Origin: a virus
Strand: one strand, 5' to 3'
IMG/VR virus record: IMGVR_UViG_3300028920_000060
Coordinates: 1 to 64,000 of that record
Length of the DNA stretch: 64,000 bases
Part shown: piece after piece, positions 18,127 through 26,022 of the stretch
Layout: each line of letters starts with the position of its first letter
How positions within the stretch are numbered: the first letter of the stretch is position 1
Translations under genes and position numbers: made by a program
The notes under the pieces: generated by a model
Databases searched by the model: none
The model's input: the letters and a program-made list of their open reading frames with translations, nothing else
Told to the model about the DNA's origin: nothing

Positions 18127-19233
18127 CTAATTCTTTTCGGGAATTGTATCGTCATATTCAAGTTTCGAGGAATCCAAATAAAGTGGGTCAGTTGTACCAG
18201 GAACTAAGACTGCTCTGTCAACGTATTGAATAGTAGTAACTGGTATGTTAATTCTGTTCACGAAGATTTTGTCTTTTTCATCATTCGGTCTTGGTACCTC
18301 TTGCTCTCCAGCCATAGATGGATCCGGTTTAATAATCACCTGATATATCTCGTTGGAAATAGTTTCATCAAATCCACCCCTACCCAAAAATGTATAGTCC
18401 CTACTATCCATATAAAATGTAAAAAACGACCACACTAGGTCTGTTAGTTCTGTTCGTATATTGTAATCCTCGGCTGCCACTTCAATTGCAATATCTATAT
18501 AAGTAGCTTGATGATATCTATTGTAAGGAGTACTGTTAACGTATTCAGCCTTTTGTCCGACAGTAAAACCAAGCGCAGTTAAAGCTGAGGCTGTGCCACC
18601 AATAATCTCAACATCACCAGTGACGCAGTGCGTTAAAGGACCACCATAAGAAATATCCAATTGGCCATTATTGTTATATCCTCTAATATATAATGCCTGA
18701 AATGTTATTTCCTGTATTATTTCATCTACAGTAGCCTGAGCGATATTTTGAAAACGACTACCCCTTAATAAAATTGTGCTTACCCTAGAAGTTTTATCTT
18801 TATCAGTAGTTCTAACCTGTATAGTATCTCCATCTGATAAAGCAAATGGTTCAGTATTGGCACCTGTCACAGAAGTAAATTTGGCAACAGAAGCCACATA
18901 TTGACCACTAATCCCCATTGGGAGATTTCTACCAGTAGATCCAAGCACAGCAATTAAGGGTAGATTTTCATCTAAATCTGGAAATTTTTGTATTAACTTC
19001 ACAGCTGTCTCTAAAGACCCATCATTAGGATTAGTAGAAACATCATACTTTCTAATTGTTGGAATTTCAACTAATCTACTAGAACTAATATTTGCTCTAT
19101 TAAAGAATTTTCTTAATTCAATAACGAAAGCATCTTTAGTAGTTTCTACAGGCTGTGCAAAACGTGGAGGATCATTAGTATCTTTAGGTTCAGTAGGTAC
19201 TAAAACCTTATCATAGTCATGAATGCTGGTCAT
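18127..19233 (-). CDS. Tail-completion/neck-region protein (368 aa)
   Basis: Lies directly upstream of the sheath, where tail terminators and neck proteins usually are. Residues 1-110 are helical to mixed, and residues about 115-240 form a beta domain with IQVRTTDKDKTSRVSTILLRG and a SYGGPLTHCVTGDVEI-like strand. The end (IYQVIIKPDPSMAGEQEV, then FVNRINIPVTTIQYVDRAVL) resembles the tail of proteins that dock on the last sheath or tube ring. No catalytic residues are evident. I do not recognise the family; the terminator or neck role is inference from order. Confidence 0.6.
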   Translation of the reverse strand: MTSIHDYDKVLVPTEPKDTNDPPRFAQPVETTKDAFVIELRKFFNRANISSSRLVEIPTIRKYDVSTNPNDGSLETAVKLIQKFPDLDENLPLIAVLGSTGRNLPMGISGQYVASVAKFTSVTGANTEPFALSDGDTIQVRTTDKDKTSRVSTILLRGSRFQNIAQATVDEIIQEITFQALYIRGYNNNGQLDISYGGPLTHCVTGDVEIIGGTASALTALGFTVGQKAEYVNSTPYNRYHQATYIDIAIEVAAEDYNIRTELTDLVWSFFTFYMDSRDYTFLGRGGFDETISNEIYQVIIKPDPSMAGEQEVPRPNDEKDKIFVNRINIPVTTIQYVDRAVLVPGTTDPLYLDSSKLEYDDTIPEKN

Positions 19234-19584
19234 CTATATACCCACCATTTCTTCATCCAAAGCTTCAGTAATTAGTTTATTTAAGACGTTCATAAATTCT
19301 TCTGGCAAATCACCACCATACCAATGACTGAGATCATCTTTATATTCAATTTCTAATCTAGCTGGTACTTGATCAGTAAAATTTACTTTAATACCCCTAA
19401 TTAAAATACGCATTACTTCAGCATCAGCTTGTTCACCAACATATGCTTTTAGTTCATTAGATCTTTCGATTTTACGAACGATAGTTTTACGTATCTTATC
19501 ACTAAGATCATTAAGTAAATCTCTATATAATCCACCAACATCCAAAAGAGGATTAGGTGGCGCTGATCTACTTAAACCAGACAT
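19234..19584 (-). CDS. Small neck-region protein (116 aa)
   Basis: Helical protein with a basic first half (LSDKIRKTIVRKIERSNELK) and an acidic C-terminus (EEFMNVLNKLITEALDEEMVGI). It starts at the stop of a 430-residue neck protein (one-base overlap) and ends one base before the next gene. Composition and size suit a head-tail joining or tail-completion protein, but no diagnostic motif is visible and I recognise no family. The single Trp-Tyr pair near residue 88 (HWYGGDLP) may mark a conserved loop. Confidence 0.6.
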   Translation of the reverse strand: MSGLSRSAPPNPLLDVGGLYRDLLNDLSDKIRKTIVRKIERSNELKAYVGEQADAEVMRILIRGIKVNFTDQVPARLEIEYKDDLSHWYGGDLPEEFMNVLNKLITEALDEEMVGI

Positions 19585-20876
19585 TAAAACACCAATCTTG
19601 CATACACCTCTTCTGGTTGTACGCGTCTTACTTCAAATGATTGTTCTGTGAAAGTACCAAATTCTTCATTATAGTTAAGCTTTGTAGTTACAAAACGATT
19701 ACCTACATTAATACCAGTAACTCTTTCATAAAATGAATTTTCTACAATCCTGGCTGCCGGAGTATCTGCTTGGATATTTTCATCAAAGAAATCAAGTGGC
19801 ATAGTCCAAAATCGTTCGCCAATAAATTCAGATCTACGACCATATTGCATAATTGAAGGAAATTCACTAACTTGTGGGCGTAGAATTTTAATAAATGGTT
19901 GCTCAGTATTAGCATGTCGTAAACGTATTATTTCAAATTCTGGACTTCTATCTTCAGCATTGGCTCGAGCCATTGTAATACGAAGATATATATTCCCTGT
20001 ACCAATAGGAATTTTACCAGAATCGTTTAATTCACTTATAGGATAGAAATCTATATTGTTGGTAGAAAATTCAACATTTATACTATTAGTATCTAAAATA
20101 TTGGCAGCATCAAGTCTATACCCCCAATTAGCACTAATTGCATTAGAATAAGGAATAGCACCTGATTCTATAGTACCAGTTAATTGAGTAGGACTCAATA
20201 AAATCCTATATGGTTTAATGTCCATATTAAGTTCAGTATTGGTCAATGTTAAACTAGATGAAGTAGAAGATGAGAATATCGTCTCATGTCCAAATTTAAT
20301 ATAACCAGGAATAAGCTTTACACCATAACAACTAGAACACGTGATGTCAGCTCTCTGTGTAGTATCTTTTACACAAGAACAGATTTCAACACCTGCAGTA
20401 GACTCTGTAACCTGTTGCCAAAGATAAACATCCTTGCCACGAGACAACAATTTATCACCCAATAAAGTTTTAATTTTACAGGGTATCTGTTCACCTTCTA
20501 TACGACATTGTAAATCTCTACCCCACCAACCAACAGCTAGATTACAATTAGTATCACGCTTAGGAGATGTTGTGATAGAAGGTGGGACTACATCAACAAT
20601 ATAACGCTGTGTCTTCGTTCCAATAGATGCTACTGCTTGCCAAGTCCACTCGTGATAATATCTACCAGCAACAACAGTATCTGGTATATCCCAAATTACT
20701 TTGTATTGACCGACATTCACAAGTTGTGGAGTAAGTGGTCCCGCTATAAGCGTTCCACCAGTTTCAGCATCATATATGTTTACATCTAGAATATCAAATG
20801 GATTAAAGAGAACACCATTTTCGTAAAATCTAACGAATAGTTCTCTTTCTTGACCTATAATGCCAACAACTGCCAT
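19584..20876 (-). CDS. Neck/virion protein with N-terminal Ig-like and Cys-rich segments (430 aa)
   Basis: Residues 1-100 read as an Ig-like domain (ERELFVRFYENGVLFNPFDI, then VGQYKVIWDIPDTVVAGRYYHEW), the same pattern as in the next gene and in the protein at 38.8-40.1 kb. Residues 110-185 hold eight Cys, including CSC at 166-168 and CxxC at 180-183, which could bind a metal. The rest is beta-rich, with a jelly-roll-like stretch at about 240-330 and a C-terminal domain (SEFIGERFWTMPLDFF). It is probably a structural protein at the neck or tail top; function not recognised. The stop overlaps the next start by one base. Confidence 0.6.
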   Translation of the reverse strand: MAVVGIIGQERELFVRFYENGVLFNPFDILDVNIYDAETGGTLIAGPLTPQLVNVGQYKVIWDIPDTVVAGRYYHEWTWQAVASIGTKTQRYIVDVVPPSITTSPKRDTNCNLAVGWWGRDLQCRIEGEQIPCKIKTLLGDKLLSRGKDVYLWQQVTESTAGVEICSCVKDTTQRADITCSSCYGVKLIPGYIKFGHETIFSSSTSSSLTLTNTELNMDIKPYRILLSPTQLTGTIESGAIPYSNAISANWGYRLDAANILDTNSINVEFSTNNIDFYPISELNDSGKIPIGTGNIYLRITMARANAEDRSPEFEIIRLRHANTEQPFIKILRPQVSEFPSIMQYGRRSEFIGERFWTMPLDFFDENIQADTPAARIVENSFYERVTGINVGNRFVTTKLNYNEEFGTFTEQSFEVRRVQPEEVYARLVF

Positions 20877-20878
20877 AA

Positions 20879-21349
20879 TTAGCGCCTATCTGGCTCACTC
20901 TCATAAACATTAACAGTCCCAGCAGCACCTTCCCAACTACCAGCACCATGTTGTGAGCTCAATTCAGCATCAATCACCTTTTCTACTGCTAAACGTATTT
21001 TTATTTCTGCAGGATTAGGTAGTCGTGCGTTTGTTCCTGGTGTTTGTAAAGCAGTAACAAAAACAGTTTCAATTGTAGCTAAATTAGTTAAACTGGTATC
21101 CCAACCGCCGGCCAATTCATATATGCCAGGAGCACCAGCAGAGTTAACTTCGGTGAGTAATCGTCTATTATTAGTTGGTGTAATAGTGATATATGATTTA
21201 AAAGTATTATCACTCCAATCTAAAAAGAAATTATCGCTCTCCCTATAAATGCGGATATAAATATCAGTCAATCCAGCTAAAGGTAATCCCTTACTGTCTC
21301 GTACATCAACTGCAATAGGCTCAACATCGCCAAGTACGATCTCAGTCAT
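20879..21349 (-). CDS. Ig-like (BppU/neck-type) domain protein (156 aa)
   Basis: A single beta domain, with VEPIAVDVRDSKGLPLAGLT then DIYIRIYRESDNFFLDWSDN and GIYELAGGWDTSL. This 'add a modifier to a described quantity, then A/G-x-Y-x-L/I' pattern is seen in Ig-like N-terminal domains of phage upper-baseplate and neck proteins. The C-terminus is Gly/Ala rich and polar (HGAGSWEGAAG). It overlaps the methyltransferase gene by eight bases and precedes another Ig-like protein. Likely a small virion component; the precise role is unknown. Confidence 0.6.
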   Translation of the reverse strand: MTEIVLGDVEPIAVDVRDSKGLPLAGLTDIYIRIYRESDNFFLDWSDNTFKSYITITPTNNRRLLTEVNSAGAPGIYELAGGWDTSLTNLATIETVFVTALQTPGTNARLPNPAEIKIRLAVEKVIDAELSSQHGAGSWEGAAGTVNVYESEPDRR

Positions 21350-21887
21350 GTTTACCTCTAATTAAGCAAATCACTGAACGACCATTAGGTATAAGAGTTG
21401 ACTCACCAAAACTATCTAATTCTTTGGGTGTCCATACTGACTTATGTGTCTCATGAACATTGCCAAAAGCAGCTCCTTGTGCTGATGGTTTATGTGGTGT
21501 TGCTACAATAACTGCATTGCTTCTATGTAATAGACTAGATAATAATTCATTACCTTTATCTTTATCAAAATGCTCAATTACATCTATTAATAAAGACAGG
21601 TCATACTTTCTAGCTAATGTAGGTACTATATCTAAAGCATCACCATAAAAAATGTTGTTATAAACCCAATCGTGTAATGGTGTTCTATATTCATCGTGAA
21701 TTTCTATACCATCTATTCTACATTTAAAATCTGAATATACATTTCTACCATCCCATAATTCTAAATATTCACGTACTAATACACCAAATTTACCAAAACC
21801 TATTCCAACATCAAGTATAGATTTGGGCCTTACTGACATAATCAGACCCATAATCTCGTTTAATTGCATCCAATGACTAGTAGGCAT
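21342..21887 (-). CDS. Class I SAM-dependent methyltransferase (181 aa)
   Basis: Residues 24-35 (ILDVGIGFGKFG) are motif I for S-adenosylmethionine binding, IDGIEIH at 57-62 is the acidic end of strand 2, and LLIDVIEHFDKDKG at 97-110 is the motif IV region of small-molecule/glycan methyltransferases. The C-terminal TPHKPSAQG and NVHETHKSVWTPKEL fit the Methyltransf_23-like group. Acceptor unknown. It follows a sulfotransferase and a glycosyltransferase with short overlaps, so methylation of a phage-made glycan or of a virion protein is the most likely role. DNA methylation is less likely because no NPPY or DPPY motif exists. Confidence 0.78.
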   Translation of the reverse strand: MPTSHWMQLNEIMGLIMSVRPKSILDVGIGFGKFGVLVREYLELWDGRNVYSDFKCRIDGIEIHDEYRTPLHDWVYNNIFYGDALDIVPTLARKYDLSLLIDVIEHFDKDKGNELLSSLLHRSNAVIVATPHKPSAQGAAFGNVHETHKSVWTPKELDSFGESTLIPNGRSVICLIRGKHD

Positions 21888-22497
21888 CTATGTCATATCC
21901 AAATAGTTCTTCAGTTGACAGTCCACTAAATCTATTTATAAAAGTAATAGGAGGTATCCTATCCTGTACTGGTTCTTTAATTGAATACCACCCCACTGAC
22001 TCCTCCACTCTTTCGAATTCAGATAATTTAGGAGTCAAATTAAATTTATCTGAAATTGTTTCTAAGATCTCATCATGTTTTTCATCAATTAAATCTTCAT
22101 ATCTGATCCAAAAACAATTCTGGGTAAATCCTTTCACATGTCTTTGCCAATACTCTATACGATCAGACCCAAGATAAAGATCAGGATCATTCTTTAATTC
22201 AGGATCCATTATACGCCATAAAGAAGTCAAAGTGGGTATTGGATGCCTAACTATATAGATGATATTTTGTGGTTCTTTATACCATGCTGGATTATAAAAA
22301 TTATGATTACTACACAATTTTCCCCATGGAATAGTAGCTCTTTGTTCCCATTCTTGATCACCAAATATGAATTTCATACCAGAACGAATTGTAGCATGAA
22401 TAGACATATCTGGTAACTCGAAATTTTTATAAATAGTGGCTGCTAACAAATGCGTACCACTACGCTTATGTGAACAGACTAATACTGGTGGATTCAT
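21877..22497 (-). CDS. Sulfotransferase
   Basis: The start at 22497 is one base after the stop of the glycosyltransferase and is preceded by a purine-rich GAGAGAG site; a longer reading from 22545 would overlap that gene. The 206-residue product has the PAPS-binding 5' loop near the N-terminus (SHKRSGTHLL, residues 9-18) and the 3'-phosphate motif IIYIVRHPIPTLTSLWR (79-95). WIRYEDL near residue 130 and a C-terminal GWY are also usual for the family. It transfers sulfate from PAPS to a hydroxyl, most likely of sugar residues. In a phage this is rare. Next to a two-domain glycosyltransferase and two methyltransferases, it points to sulfated glycan on virion or host surface. Confidence 0.82.
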   Translation of the reverse strand: MNPPVLVCSHKRSGTHLLAATIYKNFELPDMSIHATIRSGMKFIFGDQEWEQRATIPWGKLCSNHNFYNPAWYKEPQNIIYIVRHPIPTLTSLWRIMDPELKNDPDLYLGSDRIEYWQRHVKGFTQNCFWIRYEDLIDEKHDEILETISDKFNLTPKLSEFERVEESVGWYSIKEPVQDRIPPITFINRFSGLSTEELFGYDIDAY

Positions 22498-22498
22498 A

Positions 22499-24631
22499 TT
22501 AAACTCTCTCTTCTTTTTGTTGTGTTTTAGTATCGGTTTCTTCAAGTAATTTGGTAGACCAAATTTCTACATTATTTTTAATTCGCCTATCACCCGGCCG
22601 CTTTAATAACGCCTTCATAGCACAATTTATTGAAGCTTGCCAGTTTTCGAGATGTGAATATGCCATAGAGAGTTTATCATAACGTTCCCAATCATAAATA
22701 CTACGACGCACAAATAGCCGCGCATTGCTAGGAACTGGAATAGCACATCCAAGTTCATACCATACAACAGCATTAGTAAAATCACGACACGTATATGCTA
22801 TATCACCCATAAGTATGAATGCTTCTGCTCTATCTGCCTTTTCTTTTATAGCTTGATGTAGACTTTCCCGGGCTTCTGTCCAGCGTTTAAGATACATTTG
22901 ACAAGTAGCCATATCATAACATGCTTGCCAACGTTCTTCATCCCAACCACCAGTAGCAAGATATTGTTTATACCAGTTAATAGCCTCCCAATGTTGACCA
23001 CCCTCCCTATATGCTACTGCTAAATAAAACATAGACCTTGTATCATTAGCATTTTCACCGACTTTTTTACGAAATACTTCAATATTAGTATTGCGTTGTA
23101 TTGATCTGGCTGTACGACGATCGGTAGCTTTAATTGATTTATCATCTACTACAATAATATCACCATTCCAACGACTTTGTGTTTTTATCATGGCTGGATC
23201 TGGAATATTATGTCTAGCATTTTTCCAACGTACTTTTTGTCGCAGAATTCTAGCACTATTCCATGTATAACCAATATTACCATAACCATCGTCGCCCATA
23301 CCACAGGTGATTTCTACAGCATCATCCTTTTCATGAGCTTGAAGTACAGCACGAATTTCATCAGGTTTTAATACATATTCATCATCATCAAGTACAAATG
23401 ACCAGTCGCAGTCATTCATATTATGAGCTATATTACGAGCAAAACTAAAATCCCAGGGATCTGGCGGATCAAAACGCTCAGCTTTACCATTAAGTGAAAG
23501 CTCTGCTAATAAATCATTCACCCTTTTAAGTAAATCAGGTTCATTACGATCATCTACTGCCAAATAAGCAGCATCTATATATTCATGGCAGCTTTTGAGT
23601 GCTCGTTCGAGACCCTTATAGTGGCTGACCACCATACAAGCTGCGATGGTCGAGTCGGAGTCAGGCTTAAGCCTGGGCGGGGGATCAGACTTCTCCTTGT
23701 CGGAATCACCTGACTCCGACTCGTCAATTTGTTCTGAACCAAGTATTACTGCAGTCAGTTTATCTAATTGACGTTCAAAGTTATAATTTGTAAATATATA
23801 ATCAGAAGCTTCTTTAGCAGAAGTTTCCTTATCATCTACCATCTTTTTAAGATCATCGATTGAACGCCAAGTATTACCCCACAATTGTTTAGCACCAAAC
23901 CAGTCGTGTACTAATGGTTTAAGACCACACGCCATCCCCTCAGCAACAGCAAGATGAAAAGATTCACCTATACTAGTACTGAGTATAAATTCATACTGTG
24001 GATCTTTCATTACGTTACATATATCTTCTCTAAATTCATGGAATTTAATATTAGGTAAATTTAAATGTTCATAATATATTTGAGATCGTGAGCATTGTGG
24101 TTTTCCACCCCTTCCATATATGTGAACTTCACGATCTGGATATGCTAATGCTACTTGTGCTAATAATTGAGCTCCCTTCCAAATATTAACATTACCAACA
24201 TATAAGAAATTCTTACCTGTATGCTGAATAAAATTAAATTTATTATGATCTATACCATGCCAAACCACAACTGTTTCTTTAGGTATAGATTTAAGATCTA
24301 ATTTTTCAAAAATCTGTTTATAGTGATCACTTACAAAAATAACGGTATCAACACTATGCCAAGGTATCTTTTTAGCAAAACCATCATGGGCTTCATAAGC
24401 ATGTAATCGCACAGTAATTCTAGGGTTTCCAACAAAGGAAGCACTTTGAAATAAACCTTTCTCAGTAACTTCATCTGCCCAGTCAAAATGTAATATATCA
24501 AATTCATTAAAATGTGGTTTAAAAATAGGTGAATGCTCTACCTCATGACCTTTGAGTTGTAGATATTCCACCAAATTTTTAGAAAAGTTATAGTTAACAT
24601 TACAAAACTTGTCTACGATTGCAATTTTCAT
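22499..24631 (-). CDS. Bifunctional glycosyltransferase: GT4 + GT2 + TPR
   Basis: I choose the ATG at 24631 (710 residues) because AGGTGG lies seven bases before it; a longer reading starts at 24667 inside the upstream gene. Residues 1-298 are a GT-B, GT4-type transferase with the E-x7-E motif ESFHLAVAE at 223-231. Residues about 299-328 are an acidic Ser/Asp/Glu linker. Residues about 330-470 are a GT-A, GT2-type domain with DDDE at 415-418 for metal/NDP-sugar. From about 528 onward come TPR-like helices (YLAVAYREGGQHWEAINWYKQ and following repeats). It would build an oligosaccharide in the cytoplasm. The linker is encoded by an unusual GC-rich inverted repeat (23651-23723). The combination is typical of phage or prophage glycan cassettes. 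Confidence 0.85.
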   Translation of the reverse strand: MKIAIVDKFCNVNYNFSKNLVEYLQLKGHEVEHSPIFKPHFNEFDILHFDWADEVTEKGLFQSASFVGNPRITVRLHAYEAHDGFAKKIPWHSVDTVIFVSDHYKQIFEKLDLKSIPKETVVVWHGIDHNKFNFIQHTGKNFLYVGNVNIWKGAQLLAQVALAYPDREVHIYGRGGKPQCSRSQIYYEHLNLPNIKFHEFREDICNVMKDPQYEFILSTSIGESFHLAVAEGMACGLKPLVHDWFGAKQLWGNTWRSIDDLKKMVDDKETSAKEASDYIFTNYNFERQLDKLTAVILGSEQIDESESGDSDKEKSDPPPRLKPDSDSTIAACMVVSHYKGLERALKSCHEYIDAAYLAVDDRNEPDLLKRVNDLLAELSLNGKAERFDPPDPWDFSFARNIAHNMNDCDWSFVLDDDEYVLKPDEIRAVLQAHEKDDAVEITCGMGDDGYGNIGYTWNSARILRQKVRWKNARHNIPDPAMIKTQSRWNGDIIVVDDKSIKATDRRTARSIQRNTNIEVFRKKVGENANDTRSMFYLAVAYREGGQHWEAINWYKQYLATGGWDEERWQACYDMATCQMYLKRWTEARESLHQAIKEKADRAEAFILMGDIAYTCRDFTNAVVWYELGCAIPVPSNARLFVRRSIYDWERYDKLSMAYSHLENWQASINCAMKALLKRPGDRRIKNNVEIWSTKLLEETDTKTQQKEERV
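23651..23723. repeat. 15-bp perfect inverted repeat in the glycosyltransferase linker
   Basis: Positions 23651-23665 (CGAGTCGGAGTCAGG) and 23709-23723 are exact reverse complements with 43 bases between; the left arm runs into a 12-bp palindrome (23663-23674, AGGCTTAAGCCT). The segment is GC-richer than its surroundings and encodes the acidic linker between the two transferase domains. It could be a remnant of an inserted element that fused two genes, or an mRNA hairpin. Confidence 0.8.
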
Positions 24632-24641
24632 AGGTCCCCAC

Positions 24642-25181
24642 CTATCGTTCAAATTTATATAGCGCACCTACACGAGCAAACTCTAAAACCTCAACCAAAT
24701 TTAAAGGTTCCAATATACTTGTATACTCTAAGAATGGTCGATAACATTGATAATAGCCATCTGCAGTTTTACCATTAAAAGGATTTTTTCGCCAAGTATA
24801 GACATACAATTTGTCTCTTGTCCATTTTTCCAAATTTCTCAAAATATTTTCATATATAGAATCTTTTAATATATGGAATAACAAATCAAGACACAGCACT
24901 ACTTGACCATCTAGATCCTGTTCTGTACTAGCGTCAGCGCAAATAAAATTCCAATCAGGACGTTCTTCTTTATTTTTATCTATTATAATTTTGGATGAAT
25001 CAATGCCAGTATAGTTTAAACAATTACGCCCTTCCCAAAAAGAAAGATCACCACAACCAACATCAAGCACATTTTTATCAGACAAATTGCCTATTTGTAA
25101 CCATTTCCAATCGCGATGCTTACCGATAGAACCTCCACCACTACCTCTACCGCTAAGATATCTTCTGTCCCAATAGCTCAT
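24642..25181 (-). CDS. Class I SAM-dependent methyltransferase (179 aa)
   Basis: Motif I is NVLDVGCGDLSFW (residues 37-49), followed by YTGIDSSKIII (57-67) with the acidic Asp of motif II. NFICADASTEQD and VVLCLDLLFHILKD supply motifs III and IV. The opening MSYWDRRYLSGRGSGGGS with a W-D-x-R-Y start is seen in small methyltransferases of polysaccharide clusters. Acceptor unknown. It overlaps the DUF1353 gene by four bases and is followed by the glycosyltransferase, so glycan or lipid-linked sugar methylation is likely. Confidence 0.8.
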   Translation of the reverse strand: MSYWDRRYLSGRGSGGGSIGKHRDWKWLQIGNLSDKNVLDVGCGDLSFWEGRNCLNYTGIDSSKIIIDKNKEERPDWNFICADASTEQDLDGQVVLCLDLLFHILKDSIYENILRNLEKWTRDKLYVYTWRKNPFNGKTADGYYQCYRPFLEYTSILEPLNLVEVLEFARVGALYKFER

Positions 25182-25582
25182 AATAGATTCTCACTAACCC
25201 ACAATGTTACACCGCCAAACAATCGCACTGCAACATAGTAATAGAAGGCTCGAAATCGAAACATTTTATCTTCTAATAATAATTTGCGAAAAAGTTCATC
25301 TATTTCTTTTCTGTGTTTATGATCTAATCCGTAATGCATTAATTGATATAGACCATCATGAATTAACGATGCACGCATTGTATCGGGAGTATCAATAGTT
25401 GGACCACTTGGACCATCCCACGCATAATCTTTAGAAATTCTAACAATTCCATCCAAATCAATTGATACATATTTGTTTTGCACAGGATTAACTGGATAAA
25501 TATTGGTTTGAAGTTCATATGGTAATACAGTTACATACTTCCATTGAACTTTCAATATCTTATATGCGAATATATTATTCAT
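25178..25582 (-). CDS. DUF1353-like protein (134 aa)
   Basis: Residues 53-82 hold the DUF1353 signature: YAWDGPSGPTIDTPDTMRAS then LIHDGLYQL, with conserved D56/G57, R70, H75 and D76. A second conserved helix, RKEIDELFRKLL, is at about 91-102, and a hydrophobic C-terminal segment (112-130) could be membrane-associated. The His-Asp pair suggests a metal site and possibly hydrolase activity, but the family's function is unsettled. Genes of this family recur in tailed phages near lysis or tail genes. It overlaps both neighbours by four bases. Confidence 0.8.
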   Translation of the reverse strand: MNNIFAYKILKVQWKYVTVLPYELQTNIYPVNPVQNKYVSIDLDGIVRISKDYAWDGPSGPTIDTPDTMRASLIHDGLYQLMHYGLDHKHRKEIDELFRKLLLEDKMFRFRAFYYYVAVRLFGGVTLWVSENLL

Positions 25583-26022
25583 ACTTCATGTCTCATCCGA
25601 AATACTACATATACTTCACGAGTGTCTCCTGCGTCAATGGCATGATATTTTAATCGAAATTTAAATCCAGATGGAAAAGAAGCTGTGCTTTCAGATACTA
25701 TAGGATCAATTTTTCCACTGGGTGGAATATAAATTGTTTCTGCGAACTGTCCAACAACTGCTCCATTATATGGAGCACCATCAGGAGCTATAACTAATAA
25801 TTCTACGTAGTCACCTTTCTCTCGGTTAACGACTTCCACCGTGGCGCCCTGAAGCTCTCTCGTCTCTGTCAGCACCATATCTCCAGAAGTATCAGCATTC
25901 TTTGGAGCGTCAAATTGAAGTCCACCCAGAACAAGCAGACGACCGCTTTTGCCCGGAAGCTGGGTGACATATATGACGCCTTCATCGGTAACAGGCGGGT
26001 TACCCTTCAAACAGGTAGTCAC
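25579..26022 (-). CDS. Small beta-rich virion-surface-region protein (147 aa)
   Basis: No Cys pattern or catalytic motif. It is beta-rich, with YVTQLPGKSGRLLVLGGLQF, GATVEVVNREKGDYVELLVI and a final REVYVVFRMRHEV strand. The 5' half is GC-richer than the neighbouring glycan genes, like the gene upstream. It follows a CBM-like protein and a collagen-bearing protein with four-base overlaps, so a small surface or fibre-attachment protein is likely. Family not recognised. Confidence 0.6.
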   Translation of the reverse strand: MTTCLKGNPPVTDEGVIYVTQLPGKSGRLLVLGGLQFDAPKNADTSGDMVLTETRELQGATVEVVNREKGDYVELLVIAPDGAPYNGAVVGQFAETIYIPPSGKIDPIVSESTASFPSGFKFRLKYHAIDAGDTREVYVVFRMRHEV

